Shown piece by piece: positions 7,960-16,771 of a DNA stretch of 64,000 bases (the stretch's first letter is position 1; every line of letters begins with the position of its first letter). The stretch spans positions 174,101 through 238,100 of the forward strand of contig NZ_RCZE01000009.1 of assembly GCF_006438915.1 (NCBI RefSeq), given 5' to 3'. Position numbers and translations under genes: made by a program. This stretch comes from Pseudomonas arsenicoxydans. Its GTDB lineage: Bacteria > Pseudomonadota > Gammaproteobacteria > Pseudomonadales > Pseudomonadaceae. The notes below the pieces were generated by a model, which saw nothing but the letters and a program-made list of their open reading frames with translations, was not told the DNA's origin and ran no database searches.

Positions 7960-9736
7960 GCGCAGGGCTCTCCAGTTGGGCGGCGGGTTGCAGCCAGGCC
8001 GGCAGGCGTCCGCTGGCGATGGCGTTGCACGCGGTATCGACACACTCGGCAAGGCTGGCGAAATGCACCTTGCGCCCCACCAGCCCGGGTGCGTAGTGGG
8101 CGTACTTGCCGGAGTTGGTCATCAGCGTGGTGGCGGCCGGCGGAATCACCGGTTCGCCGAGCATGCACCAGCAGGTGTCGGTGACCAGGGTGGCGCCGAA
8201 GGCCTCGATCACCGCGATATGTCCGGCCTCGCGCGCCTGCTCCAGCACCGCGCGGCCGCAGGTGATGGCGAGTACGACGTCCGGATGCTTACGCCGACCC
8301 CGGCACAATCGAGCCAGATGCGCGAACTCACTGAGGGAAAAATGCGGGTTGCCCAGCGACACCACATCCACGTGGTGATCGCGGGCACTGTTGAGCTCGC
8401 GCCAACTCAGCAGCAGTTCTTTCAGGCAGATTTTTTCCACGGGGATGCAGGCATCCACTTCCAGCACCTGTGCCGGGTCGATGGCTTCCGGTGTAACCCC
8501 GGCGATATGAAACAGCGGCGCCGCCGAGGTGGTGGCAAACGCTGCGCCGAACGCTTTGAGATCGTCCAGGCTCGGCTGGCGATTTTCCAGGCCCAGTACC
8601 AGTGGCACGCGGCTGCCGGCCAGTGCACCAATGTGATAACCGAGCAAGGGGTAAAACGCATCGTCCAGTTCACCGAGTACCGGCAACTCGATCTGCAACC
8701 GGGCCTTGCGTTGCGCGTCCAGGTGGCAGCCGATCAGCGGGGCACGGCCGGTGAGGGCGATGCAGATGTCGAGGTAGTCCGGGTACTTCAGGGTGCGCGC
8801 ACCGAGCACGCTGTTGGCGTACACCACGGCATTGGATTCGGCCCAGACAATCTGCTCGCCGGCCTTGGGCGCACTGTCGAGCAGGTAGGGCGCGCAGGTG
8901 TAACTCAGTTGTGCGCCCATCGCCATATAGGCATCGCCCAAGGCACTGGCCGGCTCGCCGAGCGCCGGGTCGATGCCCAATTCGCGCCAGCGGCGCTGGT
9001 CCACGGAAATCGAATTGAGAGTGGTGGGCACCCGCACTTTCGCCCCCCATTCCACCAGTTGTTGGGCAAAGCGCAAGCTTGCAGGTCCGGTGTAGATGCA
9101 GCCATCGATGTGCGCCTGGGTGACATCCACCAGGCTTCGCGCCCCTTGCAACTCGGCCATGCGCAGAACAATGTGCATGGCCATTTGCGCGGCTTGACCG
9201 TACTGGCCGTCGAGCAGCGCCTGATCAAACCCGGTGAGTTCGATTGAAGCGTGGCTATCGGTGGACAAAGGTTTGTCGAGAGCCTGCCAAGCATCGCCGG
9301 GCAGGTTTTCGAACAGGCTCAGCGTGTCGCCATCAATCCTTGCGAAAGCGTGATCGCGCAACGTTGCGAAGGCCTCCCGGCCGATGCAGAGCACCGGCAG
9401 GGAGCGGGCAAAAATAGTCTGCGCGACCAGCACGCCCAGGGTCAGGATCTCATCCGGTTCGGCCAGCACCAGTGCCGCCGGTGCATGGCCGTTGCTGATC
9501 AGCTCCATCAACACGCTGCTGCCCGTACACGAACCGCGTCCACTGGGAATCGCCAGCACACACCCCGACAGAAATTCGCCGCTGAGCGGGTGGTGGCGAT
9601 CGATGACCTCGCCACTGGCGGAATCAACCCCGCCCCAGAAACTCAGCCCGACATCGGCGAACAGCAGGGCACCTTGAGCGGCGCCCGCGACCAGGCTGCG
9701 ACCGGTCAGAGAAACGGACCTAGGCATGCTGGACAT
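7952..9736 (-). CDS. Aconitase X fusion protein, cis-3-hydroxy-L-proline dehydratase type
   Basis: A 594-residue fusion. The first roughly 150 residues are the small swivelling domain (IPSGRGSCTGSSVLMELI near 63-80), and the rest is the aconitase X large domain. Single-chain AcnX proteins in hydroxyproline loci of Pseudomonas and other bacteria are reported to dehydrate cis-3-hydroxy-L-proline to 1-pyrroline-2-carboxylate. The gene lies between the binding protein (1-base gap) and the permease (8-bp overlap), so it is cotranscribed with the importer. Two starts are possible, ATG at 9736 or 9727; the first follows the upstream stop directly. The reductase for its product is not in the window. 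Confidence 0.85.
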   Translation of the reverse strand: MSSMPRSVSLTGRSLVAGAAQGALLFADVGLSFWGGVDSASGEVIDRHHPLSGEFLSGCVLAIPSGRGSCTGSSVLMELISNGHAPAALVLAEPDEILTLGVLVAQTIFARSLPVLCIGREAFATLRDHAFARIDGDTLSLFENLPGDAWQALDKPLSTDSHASIELTGFDQALLDGQYGQAAQMAMHIVLRMAELQGARSLVDVTQAHIDGCIYTGPASLRFAQQLVEWGAKVRVPTTLNSISVDQRRWRELGIDPALGEPASALGDAYMAMGAQLSYTCAPYLLDSAPKAGEQIVWAESNAVVYANSVLGARTLKYPDYLDICIALTGRAPLIGCHLDAQRKARLQIELPVLGELDDAFYPLLGYHIGALAGSRVPLVLGLENRQPSLDDLKAFGAAFATTSAAPLFHIAGVTPEAIDPAQVLEVDACIPVEKICLKELLLSWRELNSARDHHVDVVSLGNPHFSLSEFAHLARLCRGRRKHPDVVLAITCGRAVLEQAREAGHIAVIEAFGATLVTDTCWCMLGEPVIPPAATTLMTNSGKYAHYAPGLVGRKVHFASLAECVDTACNAIASGRLPAWLQPAAQLESPAHV

Positions 9737-9737
9737 C

Positions 9738-10556
9738 TCAGTAGTAGACCTTTGGTACGGTCAGGTCGGCCGGGGAGATGTCGGTGCCGACCCATTTGAC
9801 GAACAGCTCCTTGTAGCGACCGGTACGCACCTGCTGGTTGACGAACAAGTCGAGGTAGTTGAGCAGGCCATACTCGCTGCGCTTGGCGCCGAGCGACACG
9901 TAATCGATCACGTACGGAGCGTTACCGGCGACTTTGAGGTTTTTGTATTTCCCCGACTTGAGGGTGGCGGCAGCGACGGTATTGGTGACCACGGTGGCGT
10001 CGATGTGGCCCTGGGCAACGGCCAGCAACGTGTCGTTTTGCGACTGGTAGGCCCGGAAGCTGCCGCTGCCCCAATTCTTCACGTCTTTCTCCAGGGCGAT
10101 GGCCTCATAGGTGCCGCTGGTGTTGCCCACCGCTTTGCCCTTGAGGTCGTCGAAGCCGTTGATGCCGGTATCGTCGCGGGTCAGCACCACCATCTGGAAC
10201 GCGAAGTAGGGCACGGTGAGGCCGACGGTCTTGGCCCGCTCGAGGGTGTCGGAGGTAGAGGCAACGATCACGTCGGCCCGTCCGGAAACCAGCGCCGGAA
10301 TGCGGTCCGGGAACGGTGTCTCGACCACTTCAGCCTCGACCCCAAGGATCTTCGCCAGGTCGTGGCAATAATCCACATCGAAACCGGCCGGGTTGTTACC
10401 GGCATCGCGGAAACCCATCGGTGGGAAGTCCAGGGTCACGGCACAGCGCAGCTTGCCCGAACCGATGATGTCGTCGAGCTTGTCCGCCTGGGCGCTGGCG
10501 ACAAAGGAGGTACTGAGAACAGCGCTGAGGGCTACGGCAAATGCGGGGTTTTTCAT
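9738..10556 (-). CDS. ABC transporter periplasmic amino-acid binding protein (hydroxyproline locus)
   Basis: A 272-residue family 3 solute-binding protein. Residues 1-24 form a classical signal peptide ending in SAQA. The mature part has the family pattern CAVTLDFPPMGFRD near the start and GYDVDYC-like FDVDYCHDLA next. It delivers its ligand, probably hydroxyproline or an isomer, to the permease pair downstream. It is the first gene of a minus-strand unit with the putative operator 10602-10617 some 45 bases ahead of its ATG, so it is likely inducible by the same regulator as the deaminase unit. Confidence 0.92.
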   Translation of the reverse strand: MKNPAFAVALSAVLSTSFVASAQADKLDDIIGSGKLRCAVTLDFPPMGFRDAGNNPAGFDVDYCHDLAKILGVEAEVVETPFPDRIPALVSGRADVIVASTSDTLERAKTVGLTVPYFAFQMVVLTRDDTGINGFDDLKGKAVGNTSGTYEAIALEKDVKNWGSGSFRAYQSQNDTLLAVAQGHIDATVVTNTVAAATLKSGKYKNLKVAGNAPYVIDYVSLGAKRSEYGLLNYLDLFVNQQVRTGRYKELFVKWVGTDISPADLTVPKVYY

Positions 10557-10601
10557 AGAGGCCTCGTTCGTGTGAAGTGCTGTTGAAATATCGTATTGAG
10601 G

Positions 10602-10617
10602 ATTTCGTATACGATAT
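10602..10617 (-). promoter_or_regulatory. Putative operator of the hydroxyproline regulator, site 2
   Basis: ATTTCGTATACGATAT is identical over 16 bases to the site at 4535-4550, with the same palindromic core TCGTATACGA (10605-10614). A partial copy, ATATCGTAT, lies a few bases away at 10588-10596. It precedes the binding-protein/aconitase-X/ABC unit. Two exact 16-mers ahead of two units of one pathway is unlikely to be chance. Confidence 0.7.
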
Positions 10618-10788
10618 TAACAATAGCAATCAACGTGCCGATTTCCAGTCAGTACCGAGAATTTGTGGTCAGCCCTTGAAGTAGAAGGTTTGCAATAGCG
10701 CAACATTGCGTCGGCGACCTGCGTGCCGGTGTTACAGATGGGAGCAATGGTGGTGCGGGCGCCCCTTTAGGGAACACCGGTGACTGGC

Positions 10789-11589
10789 TTAACGCTGATT
10801 ATCGCGGTACTGACTCGGCGACAAACTGGTCAGCGCGCGGAACTGCCGACTGAACGCACTGTGGTCGGTGTAACCGCAGCGCAGGGCGATTTCGGTGATG
10901 GGCAGGTCGGTGCTCAGTAATAGGCGCGAACCTTCTTCCAGACGTGCCTTGTGAATCATCTGCCGCGGTGTGAGCTGGAACACTCGTTTGCAGTGACGCT
11001 CCAGTTGCGCGACGGAATAGCCGCCAATGGCCGTCAATTCAGAAAGGCTGATGGGACGCGCGAAGTGGCTGCGGATATGCGCATCGACGGCGGCGAGCTT
11101 CAGGTACGCCGGGTGAGTGGACTGGGGTGTTGGCAAATCCCGGGAGATGCCGGCGAGGCCGACGATGTGACCCTGTTCGTCGCGAAGGGCCAGTTTGTGG
11201 GTCAGGCACCAGATCGGCTGGTTGCCGAAATACAGGTGCAGTTCCAATTGGTCGGCGAGAATCCGGCCGCTGGATAACACCCGTCGATCCTGCTCGGTGT
11301 ACAGCGGTCCGAAGTTTTCCGGGAAGACCGTGTCGGCGGTGAGCCCCAGCAATTGTTCGCTGTGTTTGAAACCGCAGCGCCGTGCCAGCGTCTGGTTGAC
11401 GAAGGCGTAACGGGCCTCGCGATCCTTGATGAAAAACACCACGTCCGACAGGGTATCGAGCAGCGGCGCGATCGGCTGAAGGTTGCTTAAAAGCGTCGGC
11501 AGGTCGCAGGGTTTGAAGGTGGTGAGTGAGGGGTACATAGCGCTGGGAAGTCCGAGGGCGACCTCTGGATCATAGAGGCTCGGCCGCAT
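10789..11589 (-). CDS. PAS-AraC family transcriptional regulator (LhpR-like)
   Basis: A regulator of about 266 residues. A PAS-like sensory domain (LSDVVFFIKDREARYAFVNQ and following) occupies the N-terminal half, and an AraC two-helix-turn-helix domain the C-terminal 100 residues (ITEIALRCGYTDHSAFSRQF). An AraC-type activator controls hydroxyproline catabolism in P. aeruginosa (LhpR), and this protein fits by architecture and place. The start is uncertain: ATG at 11589 or 11538, while the longest frame would overlap the upstream dehydrogenase gene. It probably ends the unit begun by the GntR and epimerase genes. Confidence 0.85.
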   Translation of the reverse strand: MRPSLYDPEVALGLPSAMYPSLTTFKPCDLPTLLSNLQPIAPLLDTLSDVVFFIKDREARYAFVNQTLARRCGFKHSEQLLGLTADTVFPENFGPLYTEQDRRVLSSGRILADQLELHLYFGNQPIWCLTHKLALRDEQGHIVGLAGISRDLPTPQSTHPAYLKLAAVDAHIRSHFARPISLSELTAIGGYSVAQLERHCKRVFQLTPRQMIHKARLEEGSRLLLSTDLPITEIALRCGYTDHSAFSRQFRALTSLSPSQYRDNQR

Positions 11590-11612
11590 GACCGAAACCC
11601 CGGACTCGGTTA

Positions 11613-12869
11613 TCACGCGGGCGGGGTGTCGTCCAGGCACATCAACGTCTCGATCCGCGCCGGGCTGTACGGTGGACGTGACGCGGAGGGTTGCCAGCCA
11701 AACAAATGCTCAACCGCGGCGCCGCACACACGCCCCTGACAGGCGCCCATGCCGCAGCGGCTGGCCAGTTTGGCCGCACGCCAATCGCTGTGTTCGGTCA
11801 GTGCGGCGTAGGGTATGTCTTCACAGCGACAGACCAAGGTGTCAGGTCGGGCCAGGGATTTGAGTTGCGGGTCGAGGGTGAAGGCCTGATTCAATGCGTT
11901 GGCGAAACCCTGCCAGCGTGCCCGGCGTGGCCACCATTGGCGCGCCTTTTCAACCTCACCCACGGCGCTGTGCCCGGCAATCGCGCCTTCGGCCAAGGCC
12001 AGTTCACTGCCGCCGAACCCGGTGCATTCGCCTGCCGCGTAATGATCGGCGCGGTTGCTGGCCTGCCACACATCCACCGCCAACGCCTGTCCTTCGATGG
12101 CGTAACCCAATGCCTGACCCAACTGGATATTCGGGATCAGGCCGAACCCACAGGCCAGTCGATCACATTCCAGTTCGACGATTTTGCCTTGCTGTTGCAG
12201 GCGCACGCCTTCGAGTCGGTCGGTGCCAAACGCAGCCAGCACATGCGTGCCTGCCCGGTAATGCCGGTTGAACAGGCTGAACGATTGCAGCCATTTCGCC
12301 GGCCAGCGCGGCAGTTGCGCAGCGAAACCGGCGACAGACGTTAGCGAAGCCTGCTCGGCGATGCGCAGCACCGATGCGCCGTGTTGTGTGGCAGTCGCCG
12401 CACTGGCCAATAACAGTGGCCCGCTTCCGGCGATCACCACACGTTCATCGCTCACGGACAGTCCGGATTTGATCAGTGCCTGCAAGCCGCCGGCCCCGGT
12501 CACCCCAGGCAACGTCCAGCCGGGGAAGGGCAGCAGCAACTCCCGGGCGCCGGTGCACAGGATCAATTTGTCATAGCTGATCAGCCAGCCATTTTCGTCG
12601 TCTTCGACCAGCAGTTGTTTCGGGCCGGGATTGGCGATCACTCGCGTGCCGCTGTGGTGGCGGATATTGGCGTGGGACTGCAAGCGCTCGCGTAGCTGAC
12701 GGGCCTGAGCAGGAAGGCTGGCTTGAGGGCCGTCGCGCCAGATTTGCCCGCCTGCAAACGGATTGTCGTCGAGCATGACAATGCGCGCGCCACTGGGGGC
12801 CGCGGCCAATGCGGCGGCCATCCCGGCGGGGCCGGCGCCGATGATCAACAGGTCGGCGTATTCGTTCAT
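11613..12869 (-). CDS. D-hydroxyproline dehydrogenase, FAD/NAD-binding subunit with C-terminal iron-sulfur region
   Basis: A 418-residue pyridine-nucleotide-disulfide oxidoreductase-like flavoprotein. A Rossmann dinucleotide site (IIGAGPAGMAAALAAA) starts at residue 9, and a second, VVIAGSGPLLLASAAT, lies near 150. The C-terminus is cysteine-rich (VCRCEDIPY, RCGMGACQGRVCG) as in BFD-like [2Fe-2S] modules. With the small ferredoxin-like protein and the DAO-type flavoprotein encoded upstream it matches the three-subunit D-hydroxyproline dehydrogenase of P. aeruginosa, which oxidises cis-4-hydroxy-D-proline to 1-pyrroline-4-hydroxy-2-carboxylate. Its start overlaps the previous stop by 4 bases. 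Confidence 0.88.
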   Translation of the reverse strand: MNEYADLLIIGAGPAGMAAALAAAPSGARIVMLDDNPFAGGQIWRDGPQASLPAQARQLRERLQSHANIRHHSGTRVIANPGPKQLLVEDDENGWLISYDKLILCTGARELLLPFPGWTLPGVTGAGGLQALIKSGLSVSDERVVIAGSGPLLLASAATATQHGASVLRIAEQASLTSVAGFAAQLPRWPAKWLQSFSLFNRHYRAGTHVLAAFGTDRLEGVRLQQQGKIVELECDRLACGFGLIPNIQLGQALGYAIEGQALAVDVWQASNRADHYAAGECTGFGGSELALAEGAIAGHSAVGEVEKARQWWPRRARWQGFANALNQAFTLDPQLKSLARPDTLVCRCEDIPYAALTEHSDWRAAKLASRCGMGACQGRVCGAAVEHLFGWQPSASRPPYSPARIETLMCLDDTPPA

Positions 12870-13102
12870 GGCTGGGTCTCCACCTGCATGCCATCACGGC
12901 AAACGGTCTGGCACGCGAGGCGACGGCGACCGTCGATGGTCACCCGGCATTCCTGGCAAATGCCCATGCCGCACAGCGGTGCGCGGCGTTGTCCGCTGAC
13001 CGAGGTGCGACTGCAACCATTGCCGCCCAACGCCAGGGCCGCAGCGACGCTGGTACCGTCGGCGACCGTCAGGGCATGACCGTCGAGCATCAATTCAGGC
13101 AT
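12866..13102 (-). CDS. D-hydroxyproline dehydrogenase small [2Fe-2S] subunit
   Basis: A 78-residue ferredoxin-like protein with cysteines at C30 and in PLCGMGICQECRV and LACQTVC, the arrangement of plant-type [2Fe-2S] subunits in soxA/hcnA-like amine dehydrogenases. It should pass electrons between the two flavoprotein subunits encoded on either side. Both ends overlap its neighbours (4 and 8 bases), which supports a tightly coupled complex. An alternative start four codons downstream (MLDGH) is possible. Confidence 0.9.
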   Translation of the reverse strand: MPELMLDGHALTVADGTSVAAALALGGNGCSRTSVSGQRRAPLCGMGICQECRVTIDGRRRLACQTVCRDGMQVETQP

Positions 13103-14210
13103 ACGCAGGTTCTCCGAGGAAACGCTGGGGCAGGTAAGGTTGCGCGGCCAGTGGCGGGGTTTCGTTGAACAGTTGCGCGACCAGCAAATCCGCGGTGCCG
13201 GGCGCGGTGGTTACGCCCAGTCCTTCATGCCCGACCGCCAGCCACAAGCCCTGACGTTGCGGGTGCTGACCCACCAGCGGCAAACCGTCGGGGCTGGCGG
13301 CACGAAACCCGGTCCAGGCGCGGATGCCATTCAGCCGGGCCAACCCCGGCATGTAGCCGGCCGCACGCTTGAGCATTTTCGCGAGCATCCAGCCTTCGAC
13401 CTGCGGGTCGGTCGTCCCGAATTGCCGCGAGGCGCCAATGAACAATTGCCCGGTCGGGCGCGGTTGAATATTGCAGGCCACCGACGGGCCTTTGGCGTTG
13501 TGGGCGCTGGTGACGTAACCCAGTTCCACCAGCGTGTGAGTGACCGTGGCGGGGTAGCGGTCGGTGATCAGCAAGTGACCTTTTTTCGGCTCGATGGGCA
13601 ATTCGGGGCACAGTTGATTGGCCTGAGTACCGTTGGCCAGCACCACTGCGTCGGCACTCAACCACTGGCCGTCATCGAGGCGTACCCGATGGCCATCGAC
13701 CTCCGTGACGCGTGCCCGGCGCTGGCGGATGCTCGGTGTCTCGAGCATCCAGTTGGCCGTGGCGGGCGCATACAGAATGCCGTCACCCTTGATCAGAAGT
13801 CCCCCTTCAAGGCCCTCGGCCAGCTCCGGTTCACGCTGGCGCATGGCACCGGCACCGATCAATTCACAGGCGATTCCCTGAGCCTGCAGGTTCAGGTATT
13901 TGCTCTGGGCTACCGCCATTTCCTCGGCGTTGGCGGCCAGCCAGAGCGTGCCGTTGTTGCGGTAAGCGCAGCCGTCGGGCAGGTCCGGCCCGAGCTCGCG
14001 CCAGCGATGCAGGGAATAATCACTCAGGGCCAGTTCGGCCGGGTTGTCGTCGAGCACCAGCAAGTGACCCATCCCCGCCGCCGTCGCGTTGTGCAGGCCG
14101 GCGTCCAGCACCAGCACCTGCAAGCCGCGACGCGCCAGCGCCTGGGCGCACGCTGCGCCAATGATGCCGGCGCCGATGACGATGACATCGGCCACGCGCC
14201 CCTCAATCAT
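13095..14210 (-). CDS. lhpB: D-hydroxyproline dehydrogenase catalytic FAD subunit (DAO family)
   Basis: A 371-residue D-amino-acid oxidase-like flavoprotein. The FAD-binding motif VIVIGAGIIGAACA is at the N-terminus, and GHEGLGVTTAPGTADLL near the C-terminus is typical of the glycine oxidase/DadA group. It should be the subunit that oxidises cis-4-hydroxy-D-proline made by the epimerase, whose gene lies directly upstream and overlaps it (ATGA). It shares the operon with the [2Fe-2S] and NAD/FAD subunits. Confidence 0.9.
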   Translation of the reverse strand: MIEGRVADVIVIGAGIIGAACAQALARRGLQVLVLDAGLHNATAAGMGHLLVLDDNPAELALSDYSLHRWRELGPDLPDGCAYRNNGTLWLAANAEEMAVAQSKYLNLQAQGIACELIGAGAMRQREPELAEGLEGGLLIKGDGILYAPATANWMLETPSIRQRRARVTEVDGHRVRLDDGQWLSADAVVLANGTQANQLCPELPIEPKKGHLLITDRYPATVTHTLVELGYVTSAHNAKGPSVACNIQPRPTGQLFIGASRQFGTTDPQVEGWMLAKMLKRAAGYMPGLARLNGIRAWTGFRAASPDGLPLVGQHPQRQGLWLAVGHEGLGVTTAPGTADLLVAQLFNETPPLAAQPYLPQRFLGEPAYA

Positions 14211-15139
14211 GGGCGAATGCCCCAGGCGAACGGGTCGTCCTGTTCAATGATCAGACGGGCTTCGGCACTGATGAACGCGCGGCCACGGATGGTCGGGACA
14301 ATGCGTTCACCTTGCCATTCGAACGAGCCTTCGAATTCGCTGCCAATCACACTGGCCTGGCGCCAGATCTGCCCTGGTTGCAACTTGTCATCCGCCGCCA
14401 TGCACGCCAATTTGGCGCTGGTGCCAGTGCCGCAGGGTGAACGGTCGTAGGCCTTGCCGGGGCAGAGCACGAAGTTGCGGCTGTCGGCGTGATCGTCATC
14501 GGCGAACAGCTCGACGTGGTCGATCAGGCCGCCGTCTTCACCGCGAATGCCCTGGGTTTCCAGCGCTTGTTGTACGGCGTAGGTGTAAGCGGTCAGCGTC
14601 TCAAGGTTGTCACCGGCTACCCGCAGGCCGTGGTCGGCGATCAGGAAAAACCAGTTGCCGCCCCAGGCGACATCGCCCGTCACCTGACCGATCCCCGGCA
14701 CCTGCAATGTCAGATCCTTGCGATAACGATAGGCGGGGACGTTGCGCACGCTAACGGTTTGGTCGTCGTGCAGGGTAGCTTGAACGGTGCCCACCGGCGT
14801 CTCGATGCTGTGCACGCCGGGCCCGATCTTGCCCAGGTGCGCCAGCGACGCCACCAGGCCGATGGTGCCGTGGCCGCACATGCCCAGGTAGCCGCTGTTG
14901 TTGAAGAAAATCACCCCGGCACAGGCGCTCGGGTCAACCGGTTCGCAGAGCAGGGCACCCACCAGCACATCACTGCCGCGCGGTTCCAGCACGCACGCTG
15001 CACGCCATTGATCGTGTTGTTCGGCGAGGATTTTGCGCCGTTCAGCCATGCTGCCAAGGCCCAGGTCAGGAAAACCGGCGGTCACCAGACGCGTCGGTTC
15101 GCCGCCGGTGTGGGAGTCGATGACGGAGATGCTTTTCAT
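14207..15139 (-). CDS. lhpA: 4-hydroxyproline 2-epimerase
   Basis: A 310-residue proline racemase family enzyme with both catalytic cysteines: C88 in YLGMCGHGT and C236 in DRSPCGTGTSA. It should interconvert trans-4-hydroxy-L-proline and cis-4-hydroxy-D-proline, the first catabolic step. The length and the Cys/Cys pair contrast with the Ser/Thr paralogue at 4763-5791. It is followed without a gap by the D-hydroxyproline dehydrogenase genes. GGAG-like bases and an ATG at 15139 fit the start. Confidence 0.93.
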   Translation of the reverse strand: MKSISVIDSHTGGEPTRLVTAGFPDLGLGSMAERRKILAEQHDQWRAACVLEPRGSDVLVGALLCEPVDPSACAGVIFFNNSGYLGMCGHGTIGLVASLAHLGKIGPGVHSIETPVGTVQATLHDDQTVSVRNVPAYRYRKDLTLQVPGIGQVTGDVAWGGNWFFLIADHGLRVAGDNLETLTAYTYAVQQALETQGIRGEDGGLIDHVELFADDDHADSRNFVLCPGKAYDRSPCGTGTSAKLACMAADDKLQPGQIWRQASVIGSEFEGSFEWQGERIVPTIRGRAFISAEARLIIEQDDPFAWGIRP

Positions 15140-15253
15140 GGGAGGGCCACGTCCATTCGGTTGAGTGAACGCTAGAGTGGCCCGTGCGGTCGGGTGGCGG
15201 CTTGATGGATTTAACCGGTGCCGATGACGAAATCGGCACAGTGTCCGCAGCGA

Positions 15254-15925
15254 TCAATGCGCGTGGGGCAGGTGCTCGAAAAGGGTTTTGCAGACCCCGG
15301 CAATGTGCTCATCCAGCAGCTTCACCGCCAGGTCGACATCACCGGCACGGCAGGCCGCGAGGATCTCGCGGTGTTCGTGATCGGCGCGCTCCTTGCCGGC
15401 GGACAGGCTCATCTGCATGCGCAGGTAGCGCTCCAGTTTGTCGTTGACCGAACGAATCAGACTCACCAGAAACGGTCGTTGCGCCGGCTCATAAAGGCAG
15501 GAATGCAACTCCCAGTTGAGCTCGGCCCAGCGCCCGACGTCGTCTTCGCCGATGAATTCCTGGCAGATACGCTCGGCGCGGGCGAAGGTGTCTTCGGTCA
15601 TATTCGGAATGGCCAGGCGCAACACCTTGTCTTCCAGCAACATGCGCACTTCGAACATCTGCGCCAGTTCCGCATCGGAAATCCGCGTGACCATCGCCCC
15701 GCGATTGCGCTGGAACATCACCAGCCCTTCGGCCTCCAGCCGCTTGAGCGCCTCGCGCACCGGGATTTTGCTGACGTTGAACTGCCGGGCAATGTCGTCC
15801 TGGCGAATCGGTTCATCCTCGGCAAAATGACCTGCGACGATCGCATCCCGCAGATGGCGGGTGATGATCTCCGAGGTCGAAGGCGTATTGCCAAGGTCGG
15901 GAGCGTTGAATTTGGGTAGGTTCAC
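15254..15925 (-). CDS. GntR family (FCD) regulator of the hydroxyproline locus
   Basis: A 223-residue regulator. The N-terminal winged helix includes DDIARQFNVSKIPVREALKRL; the C-terminal two-thirds is an all-helical FCD ligand domain (ELNWELHSCLYEPAQRPFL). I place the start at a GTG (15923-15925, MNLPKFNAPD) because the longer frame runs through the putative operator; no strong ribosome site is seen, so this is uncertain. The conserved ATTTCGTATAC motif lies 35 bases upstream and also before two other units of the locus, which points to autoregulation and pathway repression. Confidence 0.85.
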   Translation of the reverse strand: MNLPKFNAPDLGNTPSTSEIITRHLRDAIVAGHFAEDEPIRQDDIARQFNVSKIPVREALKRLEAEGLVMFQRNRGAMVTRISDAELAQMFEVRMLLEDKVLRLAIPNMTEDTFARAERICQEFIGEDDVGRWAELNWELHSCLYEPAQRPFLVSLIRSVNDKLERYLRMQMSLSAGKERADHEHREILAACRAGDVDLAVKLLDEHIAGVCKTLFEHLPHAH

Positions 15926-15959
15926 GTCGGCAGGTCGTTTGCAGTGAGATGGGGATAGG

Positions 15960-15970
15960 GTATACGAAAT
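15960..15970 (-). promoter_or_regulatory. Putative operator of the hydroxyproline regulator, site 3
   Basis: On the minus strand the sequence reads ATTTCGTATAC, matching 11 bases of sites 1 and 2; the right half of the palindrome is degraded. It lies about 35 bases upstream of the GntR gene, fitting autoregulation. A weaker half-site is expected for an autoregulated promoter. Confidence 0.55.
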
Positions 15971-16017
15971 TCCTTGGCCGTTCTCTCTCTCCAACGACCC
16001 CCTCGACGACAAGAGTG

Positions 16018-16719
16018 TCAGGCGAGCGGATAGAGACGGTCATCGAACTGATCCAGCCGCGGATACACCATGGGCTGATCTTCACCGATGTTCTCCAATC
16101 GTTGGCGGTAGCTTTCCAACAAGTGCTGCCGAGCCGAATCGCTGATGTACGGTACATGCCAGCCCACGAAAGGCGGCAAAACCTCCAGCCCGACATAGGC
16201 CAGTGTCCCGCGTAGCAGTGGACGCAACATATCCTCCAACGGGCCATGGATGGCACCTTCGCCGAACATGTGCTCACGTCCGCCCAATGTCACGCTCACC
16301 AGCGCTTTTTTGCCGCGCAGGCCGCCTTGATCATAGAAGCGCTTACCGCCGTAGCAGATGCCGGACACCAGTACCCGATCAATCCACCCCTTGAGGATGG
16401 CCGGCGTCGAGAACCAGTAGATCGGGAAGTTGAGGATCAGCAGGTCGGCCCACAGCAAATTGTCCAACTCTTGCTGGATATCGGCGGCAAGCGTCCGTTC
16501 TTTGCTGTTGCTTCGTTGTTCAAGTGCGTAGACCAAGTACTCGGGATTGTCCCTGACGGTAAAGTCTTCGGCGCTGGCCACCGGGTTCCAGTTCATCGCA
16601 TAAAGGTCAGATACCCGGACCTGATGCCCTTGGGCCCGCAAGGTTTCAACCGCTTGGTCGCGCAGGGCAGCGGTGAAGGATTTTGGCTCGGGGTGAGCAT
16701 GCACGATCAAAACATTCAT
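16018..16719 (-). CDS. NAD(P)H-dependent flavin oxidoreductase, flavodoxin-like fold
   Basis: A 233-residue member of the NQO1/KefF/MdaB group. It opens with MNVLIVHAHPEPKSFTAAL, the typical beta1 strand and phosphate loop, and continues with LILNFPIYWFSTPAILKGWI, the second FMN/FAD contact region. Such cytosolic enzymes reduce quinones, azo or nitro compounds by two electrons. It ends next to the regulatory region of the hydroxyproline GntR gene and starts 52 bases after the carboxyltransferase gene. It could be the last gene of the acyl-CoA unit or independent; no substrate can be named. Confidence 0.85.
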   Translation of the reverse strand: MNVLIVHAHPEPKSFTAALRDQAVETLRAQGHQVRVSDLYAMNWNPVASAEDFTVRDNPEYLVYALEQRSNSKERTLAADIQQELDNLLWADLLILNFPIYWFSTPAILKGWIDRVLVSGICYGGKRFYDQGGLRGKKALVSVTLGGREHMFGEGAIHGPLEDMLRPLLRGTLAYVGLEVLPPFVGWHVPYISDSARQHLLESYRQRLENIGEDQPMVYPRLDQFDDRLYPLA

Positions 16720-16771
16720 GGTGTTCCTTGAAATCCAGAAAGGTATTCAGCGTGAAGTGAACGTGCGCTGT

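Noticed and set aside
10726..10780. CCGGTGTT...AACACCGG inverted repeat downstream of the AraC gene as a terminator
   Set aside because: The loop is 39 bases and no T-run follows, so it does not meet the usual form of an intrinsic terminator.
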